Of a DNA stretch of 41,761 nucleotides, positions 33,934 through 41,761 are shown piece after piece. Numbering within the stretch: position 1 is the first letter of the stretch; each line of letters starts with the position of its first letter. The notes under the pieces were generated by a model, which did not search any database, had not been told where the DNA came from, and saw nothing but the letters and a program-made list of their open reading frames with translations. The position numbers and the translations under genes were made by a program. Source of the stretch: Actinomycetota bacterium (GTDB taxonomy: Bacteria > Actinomycetota > Actinomycetes > Mycobacteriales > Pseudonocardiaceae); NCBI GenBank assembly GCA_021324675.1, contig JAJPIR010000177.1, positions 1 to 41,761 of the forward strand, given 5' to 3'.

Positions 33934-34971
33934 ATGGTGATGGAAGGGGCGGAGGACTGGAGTAGCGGCGTGTTGTGCTGTGTCGACACCAACCGCGACG
34001 ATGGGTCTCGGTGCGGTGACTCTTCGGTTAAGGGGCCGTTGACTCACCAGGCTTTGCTGTACGGGTCCGAGGAGGAGTTCCTCGCCGCGACCATCCCGTT
34101 CATCCACCAGGGCCTGGAACACGACGAGCAGGTCCAGATCACCACGACCGACCGCAATGCGGGATGGCTGCAAGCGGCGCTAGGTGCCACAGCCGAGCAG
34201 GTGACGTTCCGCGCGAGCAGCCAGTGTTACCGCCACCCGGTACGTGCGTTGGCGGCCAAGTACCGCACCGCGCACCCGGTGAACCGGGATGAGCAGCGGC
34301 AACGACGGTTACGCATCATCGGAGAGCCATGGTGGACGGCCAGGACCGCACCGGAAGCCAAAGAATGGGCTCGCTACGAGTCGCTGGTCAACGCCGCCCT
34401 CGCCGGGGCGAACGTGGCTCTCCTGTGCACCTACGACACCAACGCGGTGGAAGAGCAGGTCATCAACCAGGTCGCTCGTACCCACCCCGAACTGGTGGAG
34501 TGCGGGCAGGTTCGGCCCAGTGCTCACTACTCTGACCCAGCGGCATTCAATAGCGAGTGCAACGCCTCGCCCCTGGCTGAGCTGCCGGCTCCGGCCCTGT
34601 GGCTGCGGTTTAGCCGGACTGAGCAACTGGCCACGTTGCGGGACTTCGTGACCTCGCAAGCCGGCCGGGTCGGCGCGAACTCCCGATCCGTCGGACCGTT
34701 CGTGCAGGCAGTCGATGAGGTAGCGACCAACGCGATCAAGCATGGCGGTGGGTCGGGGGTGCTCCAGATCTGGACCGGCCCGCAGACCGTACTCTGCGAA
34801 GTCAGCGACACCGGAGCCGGCTTGCCCGATCCGTTGGCCGGGCAGCTGCCCTACCCACCGGGCCAGCTACGCGGTTGCGGGCTGTGGTTAGCCCGGCAGT
34901 TCAGCGACCTCCTCGAGGTGCACAGCGACCCAGCTGGTACAACCGTGCGGCTGCATCTCACCGTGTCCTGA
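33934..34971 (+). CDS. MEDS-domain anti-sigma-type HATPase protein (copy 2)
   Basis: This paralogue of the preceding gene has the same order: MEDS domain from LTHQALLYGSEEEFLAA and RsbW-type HATPase (VDEVATNAIKHGGG, VSDTGAGLPDP, GCGLWLARQFSD). Side by side, the copies share long identical blocks, so this is a tandem duplication that has diverged. The start is uncertain: TTG 33871 overlaps copy 1, ATG 33934 follows CAGGGG, and GTG 33970 follows GGAG. I use 33934 (345 residues). Having two copies may allow two signals to feed the same STAS partners. Confidence 0.86.
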   Translation: MVMEGAEDWSSGVLCCVDTNRDDGSRCGDSSVKGPLTHQALLYGSEEEFLAATIPFIHQGLEHDEQVQITTTDRNAGWLQAALGATAEQVTFRASSQCYRHPVRALAAKYRTAHPVNRDEQRQRRLRIIGEPWWTARTAPEAKEWARYESLVNAALAGANVALLCTYDTNAVEEQVINQVARTHPELVECGQVRPSAHYSDPAAFNSECNASPLAELPAPALWLRFSRTEQLATLRDFVTSQAGRVGANSRSVGPFVQAVDEVATNAIKHGGGSGVLQIWTGPQTVLCEVSDTGAGLPDPLAGQLPYPPGQLRGCGLWLARQFSDLLEVHSDPAGTTVRLHLTVS

Positions 34972-34989
34972 CAAACCGTGTCCTGACAA
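34960..34989. repeat. 15-bp tandem duplication at the end of MEDS copy 2
   Basis: ACCGTGTCCTGACAA occurs twice in direct succession. The stop codon of the MEDS gene lies in the first copy; the second is noncoding. Confidence 0.8.
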
Positions 34990-35052
34990 GGAGTGCGGCA
35001 AAGCTAGTCCTCTGGCCGGCCGTGGAAAATCCAACCGCGACTGCCAAGCCAT

Positions 35053-35412
35053 TCAGCTGTTTAACGCCTCCGGCACGCTGTCAGCCATGGCGAAGTACTC
35101 GCGCAGCCCACTGACCTCCAAGGCCATCGTGGCGTTCGGCGAGTTACACACCAGCCGAAGCTCACGGTCTTGCCGGATAGCAAGTTCGTTCGCCTCGAAG
35201 AGCACCCGCAACCCGGCTGAGCCCAGTAACCGGACCTCGTCCAAGTTCACCACGACAACTCGGGCCACGGCGAGTTGCGCCGTCAGCGTGGCAGCCAGTT
35301 TCGGCGCGGTCAGCGCGTCCACCTCGCCGCTCACGGTGACCACGCGCGAGTCGGGACCATGCTCGGCGACCTGCACACCGAGAATATTTGCGGGGAAGTC
35401 GTCGTTGTCCAT
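35053..35412 (-). CDS. STAS-domain anti-anti-sigma factor (minus strand)
   Basis: This protein of about 119 residues is a single STAS domain: VVTVSGEVDALTAPKL, VVVVNLDEVRLLGSAGLRVL, with Ser65 as the likely phosphorylated residue. In RsbV-like proteins the unphosphorylated form binds the RsbW kinase and frees the sigma factor. Starts at 35424 and 35433 are also possible; none has a well-spaced ribosome binding site. It points towards the MEDS genes and away from the second STAS gene. Confidence 0.85.
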   Translation of the reverse strand: MDNDDFPANILGVQVAEHGPDSRVVTVSGEVDALTAPKLAATLTAQLAVARVVVVNLDEVRLLGSAGLRVLFEANELAIRQDRELRLVCNSPNATMALEVSGLREYFAMADSVPEALNS

Positions 35413-35617
35413 CCCCCGCACCATATAACGCATGCACCTCGCCGAGGAGCACGTGCGTGCTTCGGGCGCGGTTAATCTGTTGTCCTTGCACAATACGGCG
35501 CCATATCGTTACGATCGCGCAGCGCTACGCCCGTAGCGGCTCAGCGAGTCCTGCCCACGATGGCAAACACCGAAAGGCCATCGCGATGTCCGCCATCCTG
35601 GTTCCGGCTGACCCGTC

Positions 35618-35986
35618 GTGAACGCCCCGGATCTATCACTGTCCGTCGAGGTGCGACGCCTCGATCCAGCCACTGTGGTCGTACGGGTAACCGGTGAGCT
35701 GGATACCCTCACCGCGCCGGCCGTCGAAGCGCAGCTGGCCACGGCGCAAGCCGATCTCGTCGCGCCCTCCGTATTGATCGTCGACCTCAGTGATGTGGCA
35801 TTCATGTCATCTGCGGGTTTGGCCTTGCTGGTCGCGCACCACGAGCGATCCCTCGACCAGGGCAACCGGCTGTATGTGGTCACCGGAAACAACCGCAGCG
35901 TGCTGCGCCCGGTGCGGGTCACCGGCTTGGACACCGTCTTGAACTTGGCGGACACGGTCGCACAGGTCACGGGAAAGGAAGGCTGA
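35618..35986 (+). CDS. STAS-domain anti-anti-sigma factor (plus strand)
   Basis: This 122-residue STAS protein has VVVRVTGELDTLTAPAVE and LIVDLSDVAFMSSAGLALL, where Ser65 is the expected phosphorylation site. The start is a GTG. It is followed after 13 bases by the PP2C phosphatase, which is the usual enzyme for dephosphorylating such proteins, so the pair forms the activating arm of a partner switch. Confidence 0.9.
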   Translation: MNAPDLSLSVEVRRLDPATVVVRVTGELDTLTAPAVEAQLATAQADLVAPSVLIVDLSDVAFMSSAGLALLVAHHERSLDQGNRLYVVTGNNRSVLRPVRVTGLDTVLNLADTVAQVTGKEG

Positions 35987-35999
35987 TTTCCACCGCCCG

Positions 36000-37229
36000 A
36001 TGAGTAGGTGGCCTGAACCCTGGTCTGGCGTGCTGGCGCGCGTGGTCGATGAGGCCCACCTGGTCACCGGAGACCGGCTGGCGATCATGCTCGATAGCGT
36101 GGTGCGGGATGTCGGCCTGACTGCGGACATCCTGCTTGTGGACCTGCCACAACGAGCGCTGAACCCGATTTCGCCGCACGCCGTTCCCCCAGTGCAGGTC
36201 GAGGGCACGGTCGCGGGCCGGGCATACCAGTTGGCAGAGATCTTGCCGGCCAACGACAGTTCCGGTGAGCGGCTGCTATGGGTTCCCCTGCTCGACGGCA
36301 CCGAGCGTCTCGGAGTGCTGCGTATCGGTCTCGCCGAGCAGGTCGTCGATGATCGTGACTTGCGGATACGGTGCTGGTCACTTGCCGGGCTGATGGGCCA
36401 CATCGTGATGACCAAGATCGACTATAGTGACCGGCTGCGATCGCTGCGCTATAACACGGCACTTTCGGTGCCATCGGAGTTGCTATGGCAGCTGCTGCCG
36501 CCGCGCACCTTTGCCACCGACCGAGTCGTCGTCACCGCACTTCTCGAGCCGCCCGATCAGGTCGCCGGCGACGCCTACGACTACTCGGCAGACTCGACCA
36601 CCTTGAACCTGGCCATCTTCGATGCCGTCGGGCACGATATGCGAGCCTGCCTGACCACCGCCTTGGCGATGACCGCGATCCGCAACGCCCGCCGCGCCGG
36701 GGAGACCGATCTGGCTACCTTGGCCGACCGAGCCAGTGACTTGGTCAGGGAGCAGCCAGGTCCGCTGCGGTTCGTGACCGCTGTGCTGGCGCGCCTGGAC
36801 ACCGAGAACGGTGTACTGCGCTACCTGCTGGCTGGCCATCCGCCGCCGCTGCTGGTACGCAGCGGTCGGGTGGTCAAGGAACTGGCGCATCCCCCGCGTC
36901 ATCCGCTGGGTCTGCCATGGGACGCTCCCGTTGATCTCATCGCCTCCGAACAGTTGGAGCCGGGAGATCGGCTGCTGCTGTACTCCGATGGGATCGTCGA
37001 AGCCCGGAATGCGTCCGGAGAATTCTTCGGCGAGCAGCGATTGGTTGACTTCACCGAGCGGGCCTCGCTCGCGGAGCTGTCTGCCCCGGAGACTCTGCGA
37101 CGGCTGGCCGCCGCGGTGCTCGCTCACCAGGGTGGGCACCTTCAAGACGACGCCACCCTGCTCATGGTCGATTGGTCCGCCAACAGCCACCGCCGGATGT
37201 GCCCTGAGGTTTTCGTAGCTCGACCCTGA
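36000..37229 (+). CDS. PP2C (SpoIIE/RsbU) family serine phosphatase
   Basis: This 409-residue protein has an N-terminal GAF-like sensory region (about 10–140) and a C-terminal SpoIIE-type phosphatase. The metal-binding motifs are VAGDAYDY, FDAVGHDMRA, LLYSDGIVEA and QDDATLLMV; AGHPPPLL is also typical. It should dephosphorylate the STAS proteins and so activate the pathway. Its last codons lie within the first unit of a 34-bp tandem repeat, so the repeat has grown out of, or into, the end of this gene. Confidence 0.92.
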   Translation: MSRWPEPWSGVLARVVDEAHLVTGDRLAIMLDSVVRDVGLTADILLVDLPQRALNPISPHAVPPVQVEGTVAGRAYQLAEILPANDSSGERLLWVPLLDGTERLGVLRIGLAEQVVDDRDLRIRCWSLAGLMGHIVMTKIDYSDRLRSLRYNTALSVPSELLWQLLPPRTFATDRVVVTALLEPPDQVAGDAYDYSADSTTLNLAIFDAVGHDMRACLTTALAMTAIRNARRAGETDLATLADRASDLVREQPGPLRFVTAVLARLDTENGVLRYLLAGHPPPLLVRSGRVVKELAHPPRHPLGLPWDAPVDLIASEQLEPGDRLLLYSDGIVEARNASGEFFGEQRLVDFTERASLAELSAPETLRRLAAAVLAHQGGHLQDDATLLMVDWSANSHRRMCPEVFVARP

Positions 37230-37346
37230 CCAGCAGGTCTCGCGTTCGATGGCTCGACCCTGACCAGCAGGTCTCGCGTTCGATGGCTCGACCCTGACCA
37301 GCAGGTCTCGCGTTCGATGGCTCGACCCTGACCAGCAGGTCTCGCG
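37219..37346. repeat. 34-bp tandem repeat, about 3.8 copies
   Basis: Three identical 34-base units (37219–37252, 37253–37286, 37287–37320) and a partial fourth (from 37321) run head to tail without spacers. Each holds GACCAGCAGGTC, a small hairpin. The TGA of the phosphatase gene is in unit 1, and the Hsp70-like gene on the other strand ends 16 bases after the array. Identical units imply recent expansion. Confidence 0.93.
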
Positions 37347-37361
37347 GTTCGCAGCTGGGAG

Positions 37362-39236
37362 TTAGCTGCGGGCCTGCTCGACCCAGTCCGGAACCTGCGG
37401 TGCTTCAGGAGGGGTCGTGGGGGCCGGCGGTTTGGGCCGGTGTGCACCCGTACGCGGTGCCGGGGCAGTGGTCTTTACGCGTGTGCTGTTGAGCGATTTG
37501 GTCGGCGCCGCGGGTGTCGTCACGGCAACGCTGGGGGCGTCGCCGTTGGCCAGGCTGCGAGCATCGCCGCTACCAGCGTTTGGTGCTGGGATTGCCGCCG
37601 CGGTAGCCACCGGAAGGCCAGGAGCCGGGAGCTGTGGCCTCTCGATCGCTGGGGGCTGGACGGCCGGAGGGTGGGGCGCCACAGCCACGGTTGCCGCCGG
37701 GATTTTCGGCGGCACATCAGCTGGCGCAGGATCGGCTGCCCGGTGGGCGGTCATGATGAATGGCGCTGAGACCGCCCCGGCCGCCAGCACGAGGGCGAAC
37801 GTTCCGGCTGCCGCGAAGCGCGTCAAGCGCTCGGAGGTAGCCCGGCGCCACTCCGCGTCTGGGGAGTCGACGTCCAGCGCAGCAGCGACCAGCCAGGGCG
37901 GTTCGTGGTGGCTTGGCACCTGCTGAGCCAGCTCCTGCTTGGTCGGCTCGCAAGCCTGGAACTCGGTAGAGCCTGGCCCGTCGGGCGCGGCAGCTGGATG
38001 AGCCGGCTCGACGTCAACTGCCATGGTCACACCGGTGGCGTCGACGGCCCCGGCCGGTGCCGCACACAGGGCGGCGCCGAGCACGATCGCGGTGTCCGCC
38101 TCCGGGTCCACCACGACAGGACGGCCGAGTTCAGCTTCGAGAAGCTGGGCCACAAGCGGGATCCGCGACGATCCACCGACCAGCAGCACGACGTCGAGGT
38201 CAGCGGGCGCGATCCTGGCCGACGCCAGCGTGCGGCGCAGCGCCTCAACGGTTTCGGTGATCTGCGGCCGGATCAGGTCCTCGAGCTCAGTGCGGGTGAG
38301 CCTGACCTCGGACTGGAGCTGCGGAAGCAACACCGGGATCGTCACCTCGGTGTCCACTGAGAGCGCTTCTTTGGCTTCGATGCACTCCCGCCGGCACAGC
38401 GCAAAGCCCCGTCGTAGCCGCTCGGTAGCGCCCGGTTCCCACTCGCTCAACGCCGGCACAGCGGCCAGGACATGACCGAACACAGCGTCGTCGAAGTCCG
38501 TGCCCCCCAGATCGCTCAAGCTTTCCGGAGTCCCGAGGATGGATGTCACCGGCGGCGCAGCCGCCACATCAGACACCGGCGGCGCAGCCGCCACATCAGA
38601 CACCGGCGGCGCAGCCGCCACATCAGACACCGGCGGCGCAGCCGCCACAACAGGCGCAGCCGAGTCGGTTCTGCGTACTACGGCGGCGTCAAAGACACCG
38701 CCACCAAGGTCGTAAACCGCGATGGTGGCGCCGGTACCGATGCGCTGGCGGATCGAGTAGCTCGTTGCCGCTGCCTGCACACCAGCGCAGAAGCCGACCT
38801 GCGGCAGATCGGCCGCGCCCAGTGCCTGGGCCATCGCGCAGATCGTGCCGTCTTCCCAACCCACCGGGTGCGTGACGGTGATGCCGCGGGCCGGACCGCC
38901 CTCGCGCTGCGCGACCCGGTCGACCACCCATCTGACCACAGAGGCGGTCAGTTCCGATGCGGAATACGAGACCCCGTCGATCACTATGGGGATGCCGTCG
39001 TCTGCGGTGCGCGCGAACCCGCGAACGACCCGGCCCGGGTCAGCGCCAGCGCGGCGTTCCGCCGCTTCACCCACAACGATCTCGCCGTCGCTGGACAGGT
39101 AAATCACCGAGCGCACCGCATCAGACCGGGTGCCCAGTGGCACCACTTCCAGGTGCGCAGGCTGATCCGGCCGTTGCCGGCAGATGGCCGCGGCAATGAA
39201 GGTGGTACCCACGTCGATCCCGAGCCAGTAACTCAT
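37362..39236 (-). CDS. Hsp70-like ATPase with membrane anchor and Pro-rich tail
   Basis: This 624-residue protein has an Hsp70/actin-fold ATPase (1–395), a single membrane helix (about 474–495, FAAAGTFALVLAAGAVSAPFIM) and a Pro/Ala-rich C-terminal part probably outside the membrane. There is no Hsp70 substrate-binding domain. The nucleotide motifs are intact: GIDVGTTF (phosphate 1), YDLGGGVFD (phosphate 2) and VGGSSRIP (adenosine). A repeat-encoded linker (195–230, AAPPVSDVA units) interrupts the ATPase between VVRRT and the LGG(T)DFD segment. The ATG at 39236 follows GGCAGGA. A related gene starts divergently. Confidence 0.88.
   Translation of the reverse strand: MSYWLGIDVGTTFIAAAICRQRPDQPAHLEVVPLGTRSDAVRSVIYLSSDGEIVVGEAAERRAGADPGRVVRGFARTADDGIPIVIDGVSYSASELTASVVRWVVDRVAQREGGPARGITVTHPVGWEDGTICAMAQALGAADLPQVGFCAGVQAAATSYSIRQRIGTGATIAVYDLGGGVFDAAVVRRTDSAAPVVAAAPPVSDVAAAPPVSDVAAAPPVSDVAAAPPVTSILGTPESLSDLGGTDFDDAVFGHVLAAVPALSEWEPGATERLRRGFALCRRECIEAKEALSVDTEVTIPVLLPQLQSEVRLTRTELEDLIRPQITETVEALRRTLASARIAPADLDVVLLVGGSSRIPLVAQLLEAELGRPVVVDPEADTAIVLGAALCAAPAGAVDATGVTMAVDVEPAHPAAAPDGPGSTEFQACEPTKQELAQQVPSHHEPPWLVAAALDVDSPDAEWRRATSERLTRFAAAGTFALVLAAGAVSAPFIMTAHRAADPAPADVPPKIPAATVAVAPHPPAVQPPAIERPQLPAPGLPVATAAAIPAPNAGSGDARSLANGDAPSVAVTTPAAPTKSLNSTRVKTTAPAPRTGAHRPKPPAPTTPPEAPQVPDWVEQARS
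38548..38652. repeat. 27-bp in-frame tandem repeat inside the Hsp70-like gene
   Basis: Three identical 27-base units plus most of a fourth encode repeated PPVSDVAAA residues. Each unit holds GGCGGC-GCA-GCCGCC, a hairpin. Being a multiple of three, copy-number change keeps the frame. Confidence 0.93.
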
Positions 39237-39476
39237 CGCGTCCTGCCCATGTCCCTCCGCGTGCAATTTCGCGCCCTGTCTACCGCATCACTCATCGTCA
39301 GCACGGGCCGCGTTGTTAACGCTACGCACAGTGACAAAACCGTCTCGTGACTCCGGAGAGTGTTGAACTTATTGCACAGCGTAAGAAAGTTGGGTGGATT
39401 TATCTCGATACAGGCCGCTGTCAATCGTTCGTGTGCGGTGTAGGTTACGTTGGGTTTTGTTTCAGTGGAGGGTTTG
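39237..39476. promoter_or_regulatory. Divergent promoter region of two Hsp70-like genes
   Basis: This 240-base gap separates the two starts, and local composition is AT-richer than the genes. GTGGAGGG is the ribosome binding site of the plus-strand gene. A TTGAAC hexamer lies near 39362 but no convincing partner -10 was found. Confidence 0.4.
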
Positions 39477-41761
39477 GTGAGCTACAGCCTCGGGATCGAC
39501 GTCGGCACCACGTTCGTTGCGGCCGCGATTGCGAGGAACGGCACCGCGGCAGAGATGATCCCGCTGGGCAACGAAGCGGTGGTGACACCGCCCGTGGTAG
39601 GCCTTCAGGGTGATGGCACGGTAGCTACCGGTGAGGCTGCCCAGAGCTGCCCGAACGGGGTCAGCGGTGAACTGATGGGCCGGCTCGGCGACCCGACTCC
39701 GGTTATCCTCGGCGGAGCATCTTACGACGTCACTGCGGTGCTGGGTGCTTTGCTGCGCGACGTGGTCGCGAAGGTCACCGCTGCTCGAAAGCAAGCACCG
39801 GAGCACATCGTGCTGACCCGCCCAGCCACTTGGGGGCCGTTCCGGTGCGCGCTGCTGGAGGAGGCCGCCCGGCAAGCGGAGCTCATCAAGCCGACCCTGG
39901 TGACTGAACCGGAAGCCGCCGCCGCGTACTACGCCGCAAGCCAAGGCTGGAATGAGGGCGACACGATCGCGGTCTACGACCTCGACGGCGGCACGTTCAA
40001 CGTGACGGTCCTGCGCAAACAGGCCGGCAAGGGACAGGTCCTCGGGAAACCGGAACGTATCGAACACCTCAACGAAGACGACGGAGCCGAACCGACCGTC
40101 ACTGCGCTATGGCGCACGCTGAAGTCGGCCGACGTGGAACCCGACGACCTCAACGCGGTTTTGGTCATCGGCGGATCGGCTGGCCTCCCGTCGGCTGTGC
40201 AGACGGTGTCGGCACAGCTGGGACGTCCCGTCGTGGTGGATCCCCACCCGCAACACGTTGTCGCTCTGGGTGCCGCCACGCTGGCTGCTCAGTCAGCGCA
40301 GCTACATCGTCTCATCCCGACCCGTGCGGTTGCGGCTGCCGCGGGGAAACGAAATCCAGCGCCACCTGCGCCGCCACCGGTTGCACCCCTGCCCATACCC
40401 GTACAGCGCACTGCGGGCCGGCTAGCCGCTGAACCGCGGCAGGTAGCCGCCGCACCCACCCAGCCAGCCATCCCACCCACCAAGCCAGGCAGCGCGCCTC
40501 AGCAGTCCACCACCGCGGCCAAGCAACCAGCCGCCACACCTCAGCAGCCCACCGCCGCATCTCGCCAGCCCGCTGCCGCTGCACCCACCCGACCTGCCTC
40601 AGCGCCTCGACAACCTGCGGTCGCACCCGGTCCCAGCGCGGCCCCTCACAAGGCAACCACCGTTCAGATCCCCGCCCCGGTGCCGCGACCACCAGCCCCG
40701 CCATCCCCGCCCGCAATCCGGACTCCCCAGCCAGCCACCAACCAGCCACAGCCGGACAGTGGCGGGCGCAACCGCAGGCCACTTTCATGGATTCTCGCCG
40801 GCTCGGGCGCCGCGGTAGTGCTGATTGCAATCATCGTGTCAGTCGTGCTCGGCATCGGGACGGGCACCGGTGCGCCAGCCCCAGTCAGTGGCAAATCCCG
40901 ACCCAACGCCGCGGTCAACGAAGTAGCGAAGATCGCACCTCAACCCGCCAGACCGGCGGTGGGCGCCACTATCGGAGTGCAGCCCACCCCCACCTTTGTC
41001 GCCGTCTCCCCCGACGGCCGGTACGCCTACACGGCCAACCGGGACGCTCAGGTCGTCACCAAGCTGGACACCGCAACCAACCGGGTGACCGCGACCATCC
41101 CGATCGGGGCCGGCCCGCCACGGTTTCTCAGCTTTGCACCGGACGGCCGCACGCTGTACGTCAGTGTCTTCAATGACAAGCAGACGACCCATGTGATCGA
41201 TGTGGTCAATACCGGCTCGGATAACGTGGTGGCGACGATCCCGCAACCTGCGCGCCCGTACCTGCCGGAGGTCAGTCCTGACGGCAAGCAACTTTACGTT
41301 CCCGATCAAGGCAATGCATCCATCTCCGTGATCGATACCACGACCAATACGGTGGCGGGAGAGATCCCAGTCCCGCCGACTCCGCACGGACTGGCGTTTT
41401 CCGCCGATGGCGAGCTGGCCTTCACCGCAAATCACGAATCGAACCTGGTGTCGGTGATCGAGACCCGTAACCTCGAACTAGAAAAGACCATTCCGGTCGG
41501 GAACAGCCCGCTCAGCATTGCGATTAATCCACACCGGCCCATAGCCGGTATCGTTAACGACGCCTCGAACTCCGTCTCGCTCATGGACACTTCCGGCCAG
41601 CAGCTCATTACCACAATCCCGGTTGGAAAGAACCCGCAGGACATTACCTGGTCGCCAGATGGCCGGTTTGCCTACGTCGTCAACAAGGGCAGCAATACCG
41701 TAACAGTGATTGATTCCGAAAATAGCCAGGTCACCGCAACGGTTCCGACCGGGGCGGGCCC
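39477..41761 (+). CDS. Degenerate Hsp70-like protein with membrane helix and beta-propeller, 3' partial
   Basis: A frame opens at GTG 39477 (GTGGAGGG upstream) and has no stop before the window ends, giving 761 residues. Residues 1–275 resemble an Hsp70 ATPase (GIDVGTTF; VLTRPATWG; VTEPEAAAAYYA). However, phosphate motif 2 reads YDLDGGTFN rather than DLGGGTFD, and about 85 residues forming subdomain IIB are missing: IEHL is followed almost directly by TVTALWRTLKSADVEPDDL. Next come a Pro/Ala/Gln-rich linker (281–432), one membrane helix (about 436–458) and at least six YVTN-type propeller repeats (SPDGRYAYTAN, SPDGKQLYV, SPDGRFAYVVN). ATP hydrolysis looks unlikely. Confidence 0.88.
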   Translation, partial: MSYSLGIDVGTTFVAAAIARNGTAAEMIPLGNEAVVTPPVVGLQGDGTVATGEAAQSCPNGVSGELMGRLGDPTPVILGGASYDVTAVLGALLRDVVAKVTAARKQAPEHIVLTRPATWGPFRCALLEEAARQAELIKPTLVTEPEAAAAYYAASQGWNEGDTIAVYDLDGGTFNVTVLRKQAGKGQVLGKPERIEHLNEDDGAEPTVTALWRTLKSADVEPDDLNAVLVIGGSAGLPSAVQTVSAQLGRPVVVDPHPQHVVALGAATLAAQSAQLHRLIPTRAVAAAAGKRNPAPPAPPPVAPLPIPVQRTAGRLAAEPRQVAAAPTQPAIPPTKPGSAPQQSTTAAKQPAATPQQPTAASRQPAAAAPTRPASAPRQPAVAPGPSAAPHKATTVQIPAPVPRPPAPPSPPAIRTPQPATNQPQPDSGGRNRRPLSWILAGSGAAVVLIAIIVSVVLGIGTGTGAPAPVSGKSRPNAAVNEVAKIAPQPARPAVGATIGVQPTPTFVAVSPDGRYAYTANRDAQVVTKLDTATNRVTATIPIGAGPPRFLSFAPDGRTLYVSVFNDKQTTHVIDVVNTGSDNVVATIPQPARPYLPEVSPDGKQLYVPDQGNASISVIDTTTNTVAGEIPVPPTPHGLAFSADGELAFTANHESNLVSVIETRNLELEKTIPVGNSPLSIAINPHRPIAGIVNDASNSVSLMDTSGQQLITTIPVGKNPQDITWSPDGRFAYVVNKGSNTVTVIDSENSQVTATVPTGAG

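Noticed and set aside
37219-37346. CRISPR array
   Set aside because: The repeat units abut one another with no spacers, and no cas gene is nearby.
38472-39350. 292-codon plus-strand ORF
   Set aside because: It is antisense to the Hsp70-like gene, and its repeated RRRSRHIRH stretch is the complement of the 27-bp repeat.

Overview
This is a high-GC actinobacterial chromosome segment with many GTG starts and many four-base stop/start overlaps. Several gene neighbourhoods are known from Mycobacteriales and Pseudonocardiales: a PptH–PptT pair, a tRNA-Ser / tadA / tadA-associated gene / prephenate dehydrogenase block, and an ECF sigma factor of the SigD/ShbA type. I place it in that part of the Actinomycetota but cannot name a genus from sequence alone.

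Layout. 1–3173: an operon of a Baeyer-Villiger-type flavin monooxygenase (cut by the left edge), a short-chain dehydrogenase and an alpha/beta hydrolase. 3174–6490: an accessory stretch with a cupin, an AT-richer orphan gene, a ribbon-helix-helix regulator followed by a gene that looks frameshifted, and a divergent small membrane protein; the last two units carry near-identical 15-bp operator-like sites. 6491–9802: an ECF-like sigma factor convergent with a ClC transporter carrying CBS and TrkA-C domains. 9837–13767: a TetR regulator, an FAD monooxygenase, and an epimerase plus ECF41 sigma factor pair with a candidate autoregulated promoter. 13902–15759: an NlpC/P60 hydrolase and the wreck of a recD2 helicase gene.

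15922–22473 is mostly core metabolism: PptT and PptH (opposing carrier-protein enzymes), tRNA-Ser(CGA), tadA and its partner, an M20 amidohydrolase, prephenate dehydrogenase and an amidase. 22435–28567: a glycolipid-binding-domain protein, a cysteine-less HesB-like protein, a YbhN-type membrane protein with a lipoprotein, a 51-residue DUF6131-type membrane protein, repeat-bearing intergenic DNA and a sedolisin-type peptidase. 28833–31978: the SigD/ShbA-like sigma factor, then a translationally coupled trio of small secreted protein, histidine kinase and response regulator.

32069–41761 is the most unusual part. Two tandem MEDS–HATPase proteins, two STAS anti-anti-sigma factors and a PP2C phosphatase form a complete-looking partner-switching module, but no sigma factor of the SigB/SigF type lies in the window. 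Next come two divergent Hsp70-like membrane proteins. One has an intact ATPase core interrupted by a repeat-encoded linker. The other runs off the right edge, has lost ATPase subdomain IIB and a phosphate-binding glycine, and ends in a beta-propeller outside the membrane. A 34-bp tandem repeat separates the phosphatase from the first Hsp70-like gene.
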